From the NCBI GenBank assembly GCA_937871355.1, contig CALMPX010000166.1, positions 1 through 5,242 on the forward strand: a DNA stretch of 5,242 bases, in the 5' to 3' direction. The notes beneath the pieces are model-generated. The model worked only from the letters and a program-made list of their open reading frames with translations, was not told the DNA's origin and ran no database searches. Shown piece by piece: positions 1-5,242 of this stretch (its first letter is position 1; every line of letters begins with the position of its first letter). The DNA comes from an uncultured Bdellovibrio sp. Its GTDB lineage: Bacteria > Bdellovibrionota > Bdellovibrionia > Bdellovibrionales > Bdellovibrionaceae. The position numbers were made by a program, and so were the translations under genes.

Positions 1-1514
1 GATAAGAGCGATGCCAAATCGCTTGTTCCACATCCGTCAGAGACAATTTTGAAATTCACATTGTCAGAAAGTGTTGGTGCTGAACAACCTGTGGCTGATC
101 CAAACCCCGAGTTATTCAAAGTTGTTGAAAATAAATTAGAGCCTACTCCGACTTGTACGCTTCCAAAATGATGACTTTGATCAGACCATGCCAAGGATGG
201 AGGGATAACAACAATACCATTCACTGTGATGGCATTTGTCGTGGTCGAAACCGTACCGCCAACAGAACACGTTCGTGATAAAGTCGCGGTTTTTACTCCC
301 AAGGATTGAGGTTGAGCCACCACAGTCAGATTACAAGTGCCATTACTACTATTCACATTGTTGTTAGAACATGTATCATTATCAATTCTGAAATCTGTCG
401 TATTTGATAACACCGGAGCACTACACCCCGTCGCATGAGTCAATGTACTGCTATTTGTTAAAGTAAAATTTTGCCCGGAAGAATCTGTGCTCGTACCCAC
501 GTCACCAAAATCTTTGGCCTGCACATCCCAGGCTAAAATCGGAGGGACAGCTGTCGCGGTAATCGCATCTAATGTCGTCGTCACCGTTCCACCAGAGGAA
601 CACGTTCGACTTAATGTCGTGGTTTTCAAGCCCACACTTTGCGCGTTAGCACGTACCCTTACGGTACAACTTGAACTGACAGCTAAATTATTCGTTCCAC
701 AGTTATCGGTATCGATCATAAAATCAGTCAAGTTCGTTAATGTTGGAGCACTACAACCTGTGACAGGGCTCGTTGTGGCATTGGTCAAAGTAAATGTTCT
801 TGTCGTCGATAACCGATTAACACCGACATTTCCAAAATTACGCGTTAACGGAGACCACGCTAAGTTAGAAATCGCTCCGGTTACTTTAATCATGTTACTG
901 GTTGTTGAAACAGTTCCACCTACTCCGCACGATCGACTGAGAGTCGCTGTTTTTAAACCTGTCGATTGAGGATGACCTTTGACTTTGACCGTACATGTTG
1001 CTGCTGGAGCTAAATCATTTGTTCCACAATTATCTTCTGTGATTTCAAAATCCGTAGTGTTCGATAAACTAGCTGCACTACAAGAACTTGGTGTGGTTGA
1101 TCCATTGTTCGTCAAAGTAAATGTAACTTCGCTGGTATTCGCAGATACTGCCGCCGATCCAAAATCATTGGTCAGCGGGGCCCATACTAAATCGGTCAGA
1201 ATCGCATTGACTGTTGCTGCGGTCACAGGATTCATGCGGTTGGAATCGAGATCACAAGATCTCACGATGTTCACATCTTTAAGCCCCTGCGATTGAGGAC
1301 TCGCCAATATCACCACTTGGCAACTGGCGTAAGGCTCCATTTCAGCGGCACACGTCGTCGAGTCGATTATAAAATCCGTACTGTTCGTTAAATAGGGAGT
1401 TTCACAATTAATCGCTTTTAAATTTGATTTATTCGTTAAGATAAATGTCTTTGATTTTATCGATCCAATTCCCACATCACCGAGATTGTAGGCCGTGGTC
1501 CCATTCTCCCAAAT
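1..1514 (-). repeat. Five tandem about 109-residue protein repeats (fifth truncated by the edge)
   Basis: Units anchored on the conserved Trp are roughly 1188-1514, 861-1187, 534-860, 192-533 and 1-191. The first three periods are each exactly 109 residues and the fourth is 114. Each complete unit has four cysteines at matching places, for example residues 72/90/100/122 in unit 1 and 180/198/209/231 in unit 2. Units 2 to 4 resemble each other more closely than unit 1, which is degenerate around its PQS.GLK strand. Similarity is also visible in the DNA (recurring TGTAGTGC and TGTGGAAC words), which suggests expansion by duplication. Confidence 0.9.
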
Positions 1515-1619
1515 CAAACCCTCTTGCATGAGATTAACGATAGAATAATCTTTAAAAGGATTACATCCAGCAAAGCTCAAAATAAATACAAAAGAGATGG
1601 CGTGTAAGGTGAGTTTCAT
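1..1619 (-). CDS. Large lipoprotein with tandem choice-of-anchor-D/ASH-like Ig repeats (C-terminal part outside window)
   Basis: The frame is open from an ATG at 1617-1619 to the left edge: 539 complete codons with no stop. The N-terminus, MKLTLHAISFVFILSFAGC, is a lipoprotein signal peptide with lipobox F-A-G-C. Cys19 would be lipidated; Asn follows it rather than Asp, which in many Gram-negatives does not favour inner-membrane retention. From about residue 36 the protein is a run of repeats (Trp at 37, 146, 255, 364, 478). Each has an F-G motif, an FTLTN-like strand, GCSAP.L, TDF.I, and a PQS.GLK...LSR.C.GG strand. This resembles the Ig-like choice-of-anchor D / ASPM-SPD2-Hydin domains of bacterial surface proteins. 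No enzyme motif is seen, so a structural or adhesive role in the outer envelope is inferred. A sigma-28-type promoter lies immediately upstream. No good Shine-Dalgarno is placed; GAGAG ends only one base before the ATG. Lipoprotein and repeat architecture are sure; total length and function are unknown. Confidence 0.9.
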   Translation of the reverse strand, partial: MKLTLHAISFVFILSFAGCNPFKDYSIVNLMQEGLIWENGTTAYNLGDVGIGSIKSKTFILTNKSNLKAINCETPYLTNSTDFIIDSTTCAAEMEPYASCQVVILASPQSQGLKDVNIVRSCDLDSNRMNPVTAATVNAILTDLVWAPLTNDFGSAAVSANTSEVTFTLTNNGSTTPSSCSAASLSNTTDFEITEDNCGTNDLAPAATCTVKVKGHPQSTGLKTATLSRSCGVGGTVSTTSNMIKVTGAISNLAWSPLTRNFGNVGVNRLSTTRTFTLTNATTSPVTGCSAPTLTNLTDFMIDTDNCGTNNLAVSSSCTVRVRANAQSVGLKTTTLSRTCSSGGTVTTTLDAITATAVPPILAWDVQAKDFGDVGTSTDSSGQNFTLTNSSTLTHATGCSAPVLSNTTDFRIDNDTCSNNNVNSSNGTCNLTVVAQPQSLGVKTATLSRTCSVGGTVSTTTNAITVNGIVVIPPSLAWSDQSHHFGSVQVGVGSNLFSTTLNNSGFGSATGCSAPTLSDNVNFKIVSDGCGTSDLASLL

Positions 1620-1628
1620 ACTCTCAGC

Positions 1629-1655
1629 TTATCGGCTGATATTTAAAAAATTTGA
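1629..1655 (-). promoter_or_regulatory. Sigma-28 (FliA)-type promoter of the repeat lipoprotein gene
   Basis: Read on the minus strand, TCAAATTT (1655-1648), an 11-base spacer, then GCCGATAA (1636-1629). The FliA consensus is TAAAGTTT-N11-GCCGATAA, so the -10 box matches 8/8, the -35 box 6/8, and the spacing is exact. The -10 box ends nine bases before the ATG at 1619, so the transcript would have only a few leader bases. That agrees with the absence of a well-placed Shine-Dalgarno and suggests leaderless or near-leaderless translation. Motif and position are seen; flagellar-regulon control is inferred. Confidence 0.75.
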
Positions 1656-1700
1656 ACAATATTTTGACTAAAGTCCTAAATAAACAGAATTCCTCATCAC

Positions 1701-1725
1701 TAAACGTACCAGTTTGATACGTTTA
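1701..1725. promoter_or_regulatory. Perfect 8-bp inverted repeat (25-bp dyad) at the end of the SGNH hydrolase gene
   Basis: TAAACGTA (1701-1708) and TACGTTTA (1718-1725) are exact inverted repeats around a 9-base centre. On the minus strand the stem begins with the TAA stop of the hydrolase gene (1725-1723). No T-tract follows on either strand, so it is not a classical intrinsic terminator. It lies about 45 bp upstream of the sigma-28 -35 box of the next gene, so it could equally be a protein-binding dyad or an mRNA 3'-end hairpin. Confidence 0.45.
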
Positions 1726-2724
1726 CAGTATATTCACCAAAACATTTTTATAGGTATGCATCATAAGATGATAATAATTTTCTGAGTTCAAGTGAAAGGC
1801 GTCGTAGGCTATTCCCCAATTAACCATGCTTTTCTCACTGCTCGGTAGGTTGACAACTCCACCGACCAAGCCTGGATTTAAAAAAGTTGATATTTGATCG
1901 GGATGAGTGGCCATTTTAAGTGGGAAATTAAATTCAGGAACACCGTCATAATACTGAGAAAGTCCTAAATGCTGAATATAAAAAATATTTTTATAATCTG
2001 CAATCGAAACCATCCACTGTGAATATTTGACCAGAGCACTATTGATTTCGAGATCACTTGGCTTTTCCATTCTATTATAAAGATATCGATAAATTATAAT
2101 ATTATGATGAGCTTTAAAATGAGGAAAATCATAACCAGATAAAACAACCTTTAGACTTGGGTTTATAGTTGTATAAACCTTAATAATCTTTTTTAAAGAA
2201 GACATGTTTTTATTGTAGAGCTCTAATGTTTGCTTTTGAGTAAATGATTTTTTCCAATTCAGCATGAGATCATTTCCGCCTAAAGACAGATACAAATACT
2301 TAATGTTTAAATTTTTTCTTAAAAATTTTCGCGTTCTTTTATCGGCCCCAGAGCCTGGCCATTCACGAGCCGTTATCCCCGGAGTCGATGTACGTAAACA
2401 GCGGCGATCATTCACGAGCTGTGCGGGATTTTCATTTAAAACTCTGTCTAAGGCTTTATACATACAAGCAAAAGTCGCCCAGCTATCCCCTGCAATTAAT
2501 ATTTTGGGATTTTTTTCTTGCAATTCAACCGCAGTTTCTTCATCAGAAGGCTCCCAATCTGGACTTGAAAGAGCCGGTCTTATGTTAAAACCAAATTCAT
2601 CCGTTAAATTTCCAATCTCAGAGTACGACGGAACATCAGAATTTTGATCCGCATCGGCATAGGAAAAATTTTGAAAAAATAAAACAAAAAGAATTAATAA
2701 AAAGTTAGAAACGTAATTAATCAT
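1723..2724 (-). CDS. Exported SGNH/GDSL-type hydrolase
   Basis: This 333-residue protein has an N-terminal signal peptide: a hydrophobic core at residues 8-17, with likely cleavage after Ala23 or Ala25. SGNH hallmarks follow in order. Block I is GDSW at 79-82, with Ser81 the probable nucleophile. A block II-like glycine is at 116 (TPGITAREW). Block III is GGND at 149-152, supplying oxyanion-hole Gly and Asn. Block V is DAFH at 308-311, supplying the Asp308/His311 pair. Family members are esterases, lipases or carbohydrate deacetylases; the substrate cannot be read here. The only two cysteines, 87 and 109, could form a disulfide in the periplasm. The start is supported by the signal peptide and a G-rich Shine-Dalgarno. 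The TAA stop opens a perfect inverted repeat. The preceding gene on this strand ends 143 bp upstream, so a separate promoter is likely. Confidence 0.85.
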   Translation of the reverse strand: MINYVSNFLLILFVLFFQNFSYADADQNSDVPSYSEIGNLTDEFGFNIRPALSSPDWEPSDEETAVELQEKNPKILIAGDSWATFACMYKALDRVLNENPAQLVNDRRCLRTSTPGITAREWPGSGADKRTRKFLRKNLNIKYLYLSLGGNDLMLNWKKSFTQKQTLELYNKNMSSLKKIIKVYTTINPSLKVVLSGYDFPHFKAHHNIIIYRYLYNRMEKPSDLEINSALVKYSQWMVSIADYKNIFYIQHLGLSQYYDGVPEFNFPLKMATHPDQISTFLNPGLVGGVVNLPSSEKSMVNWGIAYDAFHLNSENYYHLMMHTYKNVLVNIL

Positions 2725-2727
2725 AAG

Positions 2728-2735
2728 CCCCCCCT
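2728..2735 (-). promoter_or_regulatory. Shine-Dalgarno with a seven-G run, SGNH hydrolase gene
   Basis: The minus strand reads TTAGGGGGGGCTTATG before the start at 2724. The A plus seven Gs form a strong but low-complexity ribosome binding site, separated from the ATG by CTT. A homopolymer of this length can slip and would change the site-to-start spacing. Confidence 0.55.
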
Positions 2736-2746
2736 AACAACGAATT

Positions 2747-2760
2747 ACATTCTAAAATGT
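2747..2760. promoter_or_regulatory. Small inverted repeat upstream of the SGNH hydrolase gene
   Basis: ACATT-CTAA-AATGT is a 5-bp inverted repeat centred about 30 bp upstream of the hydrolase start. On the minus strand it contains TAGAAT, a passable -10 element, but I find no good -35 at 16-18 bp. It may be an operator overlapping the promoter, or chance in AT-rich DNA. Confidence 0.2.
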
Positions 2761-2840
2761 ACTTAAAGTTTGATTCACAAGATAGATTTTTCTTGATTGA
2801 CGAGGATGTTTCGCGGCTCAGCAAAAAATAGTGAGCTTAT

Positions 2841-2849
2841 AGGAGGTGA
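2841..2849 (+). other. Perfect Shine-Dalgarno word (plus) / anti-Shine-Dalgarno word (minus), with a 15-codon ORF
   Basis: The plus strand has AGGAGGTGA, fully complementary to the usual 16S rRNA tail. Six bases on, a TTG at 2856 opens a 15-codon frame ending with TAA at 2901-2903. It encodes a short hydrophobic peptide, LIYILMRLICQIGIL, with an in-frame ATG at 2871, and runs antisense to the 3' end of the cysteine-rich gene. Just before it, GCTCA (2816-2820) and TGAGC (2832-2836) form an imperfectly placed hairpin. Read on the minus strand, the same bases give TCACCTCCT, like the 16S tail, in the 3' untranslated region of the cysteine-rich gene. A translated micro-ORF is not proven. Confidence 0.3.
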
Positions 2850-2867
2850 CTGCGGTTGATTTATATC

Positions 2868-3464
2868 TTAATGCGACTGATCTGTCAGATCGGCATTCTT
2901 TAATAAATTGATCTTTTGAACCCATTCATTTTTAAGTGACCAGAATTTATTTTTTTGAGAAAAAATTGACTTGGTACAAGTATACATGACTTTTGTCATT
3001 TGACGTAAGCCATCTTGAGATGAAAGATCTTTAGGATTAAGCGTACTTAAAATGACTTCCCAATCTGATATGTTTAAATCACAAATCGAACGATTCTTCT
3101 GAGTGTAGCAGTCTGGATGAGTCTTAAAGGCCATCTTTTGGATGGAAGAGCACGAGTAGTCCGATGCACTCTGAAACAATGGCGTCATTCGATTTTGTAG
3201 ACACAACAAAGTTGCATCTCTCCATTGGACACCCTTTTCCGATAAACTCAAATTTTCTATCTCAGAATTTGTATTCAGCTTAAGAAACTTTTGACAGTAT
3301 TTTTCCCCGTAACTGATGGCGTATCCCGCATCACCGCACTGCGTTTTGTGTTCTAAACACTGTCGGTAGAAATCACAATTAAGCTCGGCTTGAACCTCAT
3401 TGCAATTCGCCGAAGCGACTAGATTGATAAATAATAAATTAAATAGAAAAAGACTGATTTTCAT
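2868..3464 (-). CDS. Secreted ten-cysteine protein with a stanniocalcin-like cysteine pattern
   Basis: I choose the ATG at 3462-3464, giving 198 residues, because it puts a clean signal peptide first (MKISLFLFNLLFINLVASA, cleavage after Ala19). A longer frame opening with TTG at 3569 would bury that signal behind 35 odd residues. The mature protein has ten cysteines at 21, 30, 36, 43, 57, 88, 105, 119, 128 and 163, an even number suited to five periplasmic disulfides. Gaps between them are 8-5-6-13-30-16-13-8-34. Human stanniocalcin-1, as I recall its sequence, has 8-4-5-8-23-15-13-6-34 for its first ten. Local words also agree: CLE..T.C, C.KFL against C.SFL, a helix Cys after G.......LLC, and CY following the 13-residue gap. 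The eleventh, dimer-forming cysteine of stanniocalcin is absent. Function in bacteria is unknown. No Shine-Dalgarno is evident, and 124 bp separate it from the upstream acyltransferase gene. Confidence 0.8.
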   Translation of the reverse strand: MKISLFLFNLLFINLVASANCNEVQAELNCDFYRQCLEHKTQCGDAGYAISYGEKYCQKFLKLNTNSEIENLSLSEKGVQWRDATLLCLQNRMTPLFQSASDYSCSSIQKMAFKTHPDCYTQKNRSICDLNISDWEVILSTLNPKDLSSQDGLRQMTKVMYTCTKSIFSQKNKFWSLKNEWVQKINLLKNADLTDQSH

Positions 3465-3471
3465 TAAACAC

Positions 3472-3518
3472 TGTATACCAAATAAATAATCTATTTGCTG
3501 GTTTAATTCATAAACAAA
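3472..3518 (-). promoter_or_regulatory. Candidate promoter(s) of the stanniocalcin-like gene
   Basis: Two weak options exist on the minus strand. The first is TTGTTT (3518-3513), an 18-base spacer, then TAGATT (3494-3489), leaving a short leader. The second is an extended -10, TGGTATACA (3480-3472), seven bases before the ATG, which would give a leaderless transcript. The region 3465-3588 is otherwise AT-rich with no clear terminator after the acyltransferase gene, so read-through is also possible. Confidence 0.25.
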
Positions 3519-3588
3519 GATAATGTAAAAAAAGTGTACGAAAAAACCGTCTAAACTTTTGACAATCAAGAACTTTTAACAAAGTAAA

Positions 3589-4416
3589 CTAAGTTAAGTG
3601 TTTTTCCGGGTGATGAAGAATCTCTTGTAAACTTTTAAGCATATTGGCGCCATGAACACCATCAATAATTCGATGATCAAAGGTCACGGTCAATCGACAC
3701 ATTTTAGCAATCACAATTTGTCCATTTTTAACCACGGGCTTTTCAGAAACATTTCCCAGCGCAAAAAGAATCGGACAGCGCGAGTACGGTACCAATGGGG
3801 CAAAGGCGGTCTCTAAGCCTAAGGCTCCGATATTCGTAACCATACAGCTGCCAAAGGTATCTCGAGGAGCTCCAAGTAGTGGGGACCATAAATTCAAAGT
3901 ATAGCTTAAAAAACTAACTGCATTTAAAACCCACTTAACCATAAAAGTGGGAAACAACGCGATTGTCCCCTTCATTTGAGTAAAAGATCTGTCGGTTTTA
4001 TTTTTAATCCGAGAGAACCGCTCATTCATTTCTTTGGCGATTTCTACGATACTTTTTTTATTTATATTTCTAATCGTCAACCCGGAAAGATCTTCACCGC
4101 TCATGTCGGTCGCCGCTTGAAAAAATATATCCACACTTTCTCGTTGATAGATCCCACCTAAACGAATCACAACATTCACTTGCGGATGCTTTTCAAAGAC
4201 GCGGCCGATCGCTGCACCAAAAAAATGAGACATCGTTATTTTCTGACCGGATAGATGACTTTGATGCTTCATAAAGTCCAAAGCCTTTTCAACCTCAACA
4301 TCAACTAGTGCATAAGCACTAGGATCCCCTACGGTATTCCAGGTCCCAAAAGCTATTTTACGCCAAGATGAAAGTTTGAGTCGGGATTTATACTGGGTGT
4401 TTTTTCGAATAATCAT
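3589..4416 (-). CDS. Stand-alone E2-type acyltransferase (2-oxoacid dehydrogenase acyltransferase catalytic domain)
   Basis: This 275-residue protein is essentially one CoA-dependent acyltransferase domain of the dihydrolipoamide acyltransferase/chloramphenicol acetyltransferase fold. The catalytic signature FDHRIIDG is near the C-terminus, with His248 as general base and Asp252 completing HxxxD. VTNIG at 193-197 matches the TxSNxG strand of E2 cores. The N-terminal stretch WRKIAFGTWN...DPSAY (about 18-35) is typical of a free-standing subfamily I associate with actinobacteria and former deltaproteobacteria. The lipoyl and peripheral-subunit-binding domains of true E2 proteins (usually 400 residues or more) are missing, and no E1 or E3 gene is in the window. 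It probably does not serve a dehydrogenase complex; its acyl donor and acceptor are unknown. A hydrophobic insert at 155-177 could contact a membrane or a lipid-like substrate. There is no signal peptide, so it should be cytoplasmic. AAGAGA about nine bases before the ATG is a modest Shine-Dalgarno. It is divergent from the alpha/beta hydrolase gene. Confidence 0.85.
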   Translation of the reverse strand: MIIRKNTQYKSRLKLSSWRKIAFGTWNTVGDPSAYALVDVEVEKALDFMKHQSHLSGQKITMSHFFGAAIGRVFEKHPQVNVVIRLGGIYQRESVDIFFQAATDMSGEDLSGLTIRNINKKSIVEIAKEMNERFSRIKNKTDRSFTQMKGTIALFPTFMVKWVLNAVSFLSYTLNLWSPLLGAPRDTFGSCMVTNIGALGLETAFAPLVPYSRCPILFALGNVSEKPVVKNGQIVIAKMCRLTVTFDHRIIDGVHGANMLKSLQEILHHPEKHLT

Positions 4417-4578
4417 AGTTAAAAATCTCTTGAACCCCGTAAAAAATCAAGAAATTGCACAACAATTAGGGAAAACTAGTAAATAAGCTGAATTTATTAA
4501 AAAAATTGATGATTCAAGTGTGTCTATTGACTAGTGTTATTGCACTATCCTGGCTTTAGTCTGGGGTCGAGGGAAATC
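4417..4578. promoter_or_regulatory. Divergent intergenic region between the acyltransferase and hydrolase genes
   Basis: These 162 AT-rich bases must hold both start regions. For the plus-strand gene, TTGACT (4527-4532) is a good -35 word, but no -10 box sits at 16-18 bp; TATCCT (4546-4551) is too close. GAGGG at 4569-4573 is its Shine-Dalgarno. ACTAGT occurs at 4475-4480 and 4530-4535, and ATTGCAC at 4454-4460 and 4539-4545. These may be paired regulator sites or chance. I see no confident promoter for the minus-strand gene. Confidence 0.35.
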
Positions 4579-5242
4579 ATGAATAAAATCTTTTTCAATC
4601 TACTTGTAGCGATCATTTTCTGTTTCAAAGCTCAAGCTCAAGTTCATTATAAATACACCGATTTATTAAAAAGCTTAACTCAAGACAACAGAAATGTTGT
4701 GACCGAAGTTCCTGATCTGAATTTGTTTTACAGCGCCAAAACGATCCAAGATCTTTCTGCGATTGGCAAAAAACAAAATTACGCGCGAATGATCAGTCTT
4801 CAAAAGAATCTTCCTCAATTTATAGAAACTTCAGTTATTAAAAAACTCATTCAAAAGAAAGTCATGACGATCGTCATCGTTCCTGGCCTTCTGACTGAAT
4901 TTGTAACTCTCGGTTCATTTGATGATCTTTTTAAACGTGATTCTTCCTCCAAAAGACAATGGACGGATCTTATTCGAAAAACAAAAACAACAGACTCCGT
5001 TTATAACTTAGAAAATTTAGCGATTGAGAAAACTCCGCTTTCAAATGTCATTCAAGTGGCAAGTATTGATGACTCTGACGGCCAGCCCCTAATTAAACTC
5101 GTCGAACTGAGAACACCATTTGGCTCGTTAGAAACTTTGGGCAATGTTCACGACAAAGCTTCTGTATTCGCACGTCGTTTACAAAAATATGTTGATCTGA
5201 CTCACGATCAAAATTTAGTTTTATTAGGTTATTCACGTGGCA
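4579..5242 (+). CDS. Exported alpha/beta hydrolase, N-terminal part (cut by right edge)
   Basis: The frame runs open from the ATG at 4579 to the edge: 221 codons plus one base. GAGGG five bases before the ATG supports this start. The signal peptide MNKIFFNLLVAIIFCFKAQA predicts cleavage at AQA|Q after residue 20. A hydrophobic beta strand leading into VIVPGLL (99-105) is the usual oxyanion-hole turn of alpha/beta hydrolases. LVLLGYSRG at the very end holds the nucleophile elbow G-x-S-x-G, with Ser219 the probable nucleophile. About 110 residues separate these two elements, more than in compact members, implying an inserted segment (about 106-210). The catalytic acid and histidine lie beyond the window. 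Esterase- or lipase-like periplasmic or secreted activity is inferred; the substrate is unknown. Confidence 0.8.
   Translation, partial: MNKIFFNLLVAIIFCFKAQAQVHYKYTDLLKSLTQDNRNVVTEVPDLNLFYSAKTIQDLSAIGKKQNYARMISLQKNLPQFIETSVIKKLIQKKVMTIVIVPGLLTEFVTLGSFDDLFKRDSSSKRQWTDLIRKTKTTDSVYNLENLAIEKTPLSNVIQVASIDDSDGQPLIKLVELRTPFGSLETLGNVHDKASVFARRLQKYVDLTHDQNLVLLGYSRG

Noticed and set aside
487..1296. Two plus-strand open frames (487-969 and 979-1296) with low-complexity, Val-rich translations
   Set aside because: They are antisense shadows of the repeat lipoprotein. Their repetitive translation mirrors its repeats, and the opposite strand has a signal peptide, lipobox and conserved domain.
1624..1639. 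Hairpin TCAGC-TTATCG-GCTGA near the lipoprotein start
   Set aside because: The 5-bp stem overlaps the sigma-28 -10 box, which explains these bases better, and no T-tract follows.
2264..2647. Plus-strand open frames inside the SGNH hydrolase gene (2264-2647, 2388-2588)
   Set aside because: Antisense to the conserved GDSW and GGND blocks of a clear enzyme gene. No recognisable protein and no supporting start context.
2877..2893. Hairpin around GATCTGTCAGATC at the end of the stanniocalcin-like gene as a terminator
   Set aside because: It lies inside the coding sequence before the stop codon, has a short stem with a wobble pair, and is not followed by a T-tract on the minus strand.
3465..3569. 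N-terminal extension of the stanniocalcin-like gene to a TTG at 3569
   Set aside because: It would add 35 residues before a complete signal peptide; the ATG at 3464 starts that signal exactly.
3519..3570. Intrinsic terminator after the acyltransferase gene, suggested by T-runs on the minus strand
   Set aside because: The T-runs near 3530-3546 are not preceded by a GC-rich stem; the DNA is simply AT-rich.
3976..4161. Plus-strand 61-codon open frame inside the acyltransferase gene
   Set aside because: Shadow of a well-conserved enzyme on the other strand, with no domain or ribosome site evident.

Overview
The window is an AT-rich, bacterial, gene-dense stretch with five protein genes and no RNA genes, insertion sequences or CRISPR. 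Four genes lie on the minus strand and one, cut by the right edge, lies on the plus strand. Four of the five products carry an export signal (one lipoprotein, three cleavable signal peptides). This cargo fits a Gram-negative bacterium. The mix of a multi-repeat choice-of-anchor-D-like lipoprotein, a sigma-28 type promoter and a stand-alone E2-like acyltransferase of the kind I associate with former deltaproteobacteria suggests a Bdellovibrionota or Myxococcota relative. That placement is inference, because no marker gene is present.

Layout from left to right. Positions 1-1619 (minus) are the N-terminal 539 residues of a large lipoprotein that continues past the left edge. It has five tandem Ig-like repeats with a 109-residue period and four cysteines per complete repeat. 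Just upstream (1629-1655) is a near-perfect sigma-28 (FliA) promoter. Positions 1723-2724 (minus) encode an exported SGNH/GDSL-type hydrolase, with a perfect 8-bp inverted repeat starting at its stop codon. Positions 2868-3464 (minus) encode a 198-residue secreted protein with ten cysteines. Their order and spacing follow the first ten cysteines of animal stanniocalcin closely. Positions 3589-4416 (minus) encode a stand-alone 2-oxoacid dehydrogenase E2-type acyltransferase domain without lipoyl or E1/E3-binding domains. Divergent from it, 4579-5242 (plus) is the first 221 codons of an exported alpha/beta hydrolase, cut just after its nucleophile elbow.

The minus-strand genes are separated by 103-143 bp, with promoter-like or dyad elements in the gaps, so they look like separate or loosely coupled units rather than one tight operon. 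No shared pathway is evident. The common theme is envelope or secreted proteins: a surface or periplasmic repeat lipoprotein under probable flagellar-regulon control, two exported hydrolases, and a disulfide-rich secreted protein. The most notable item is the stanniocalcin-like protein at 2868-3464, a bacterial look-alike of a family known mainly as an animal glycoprotein hormone.
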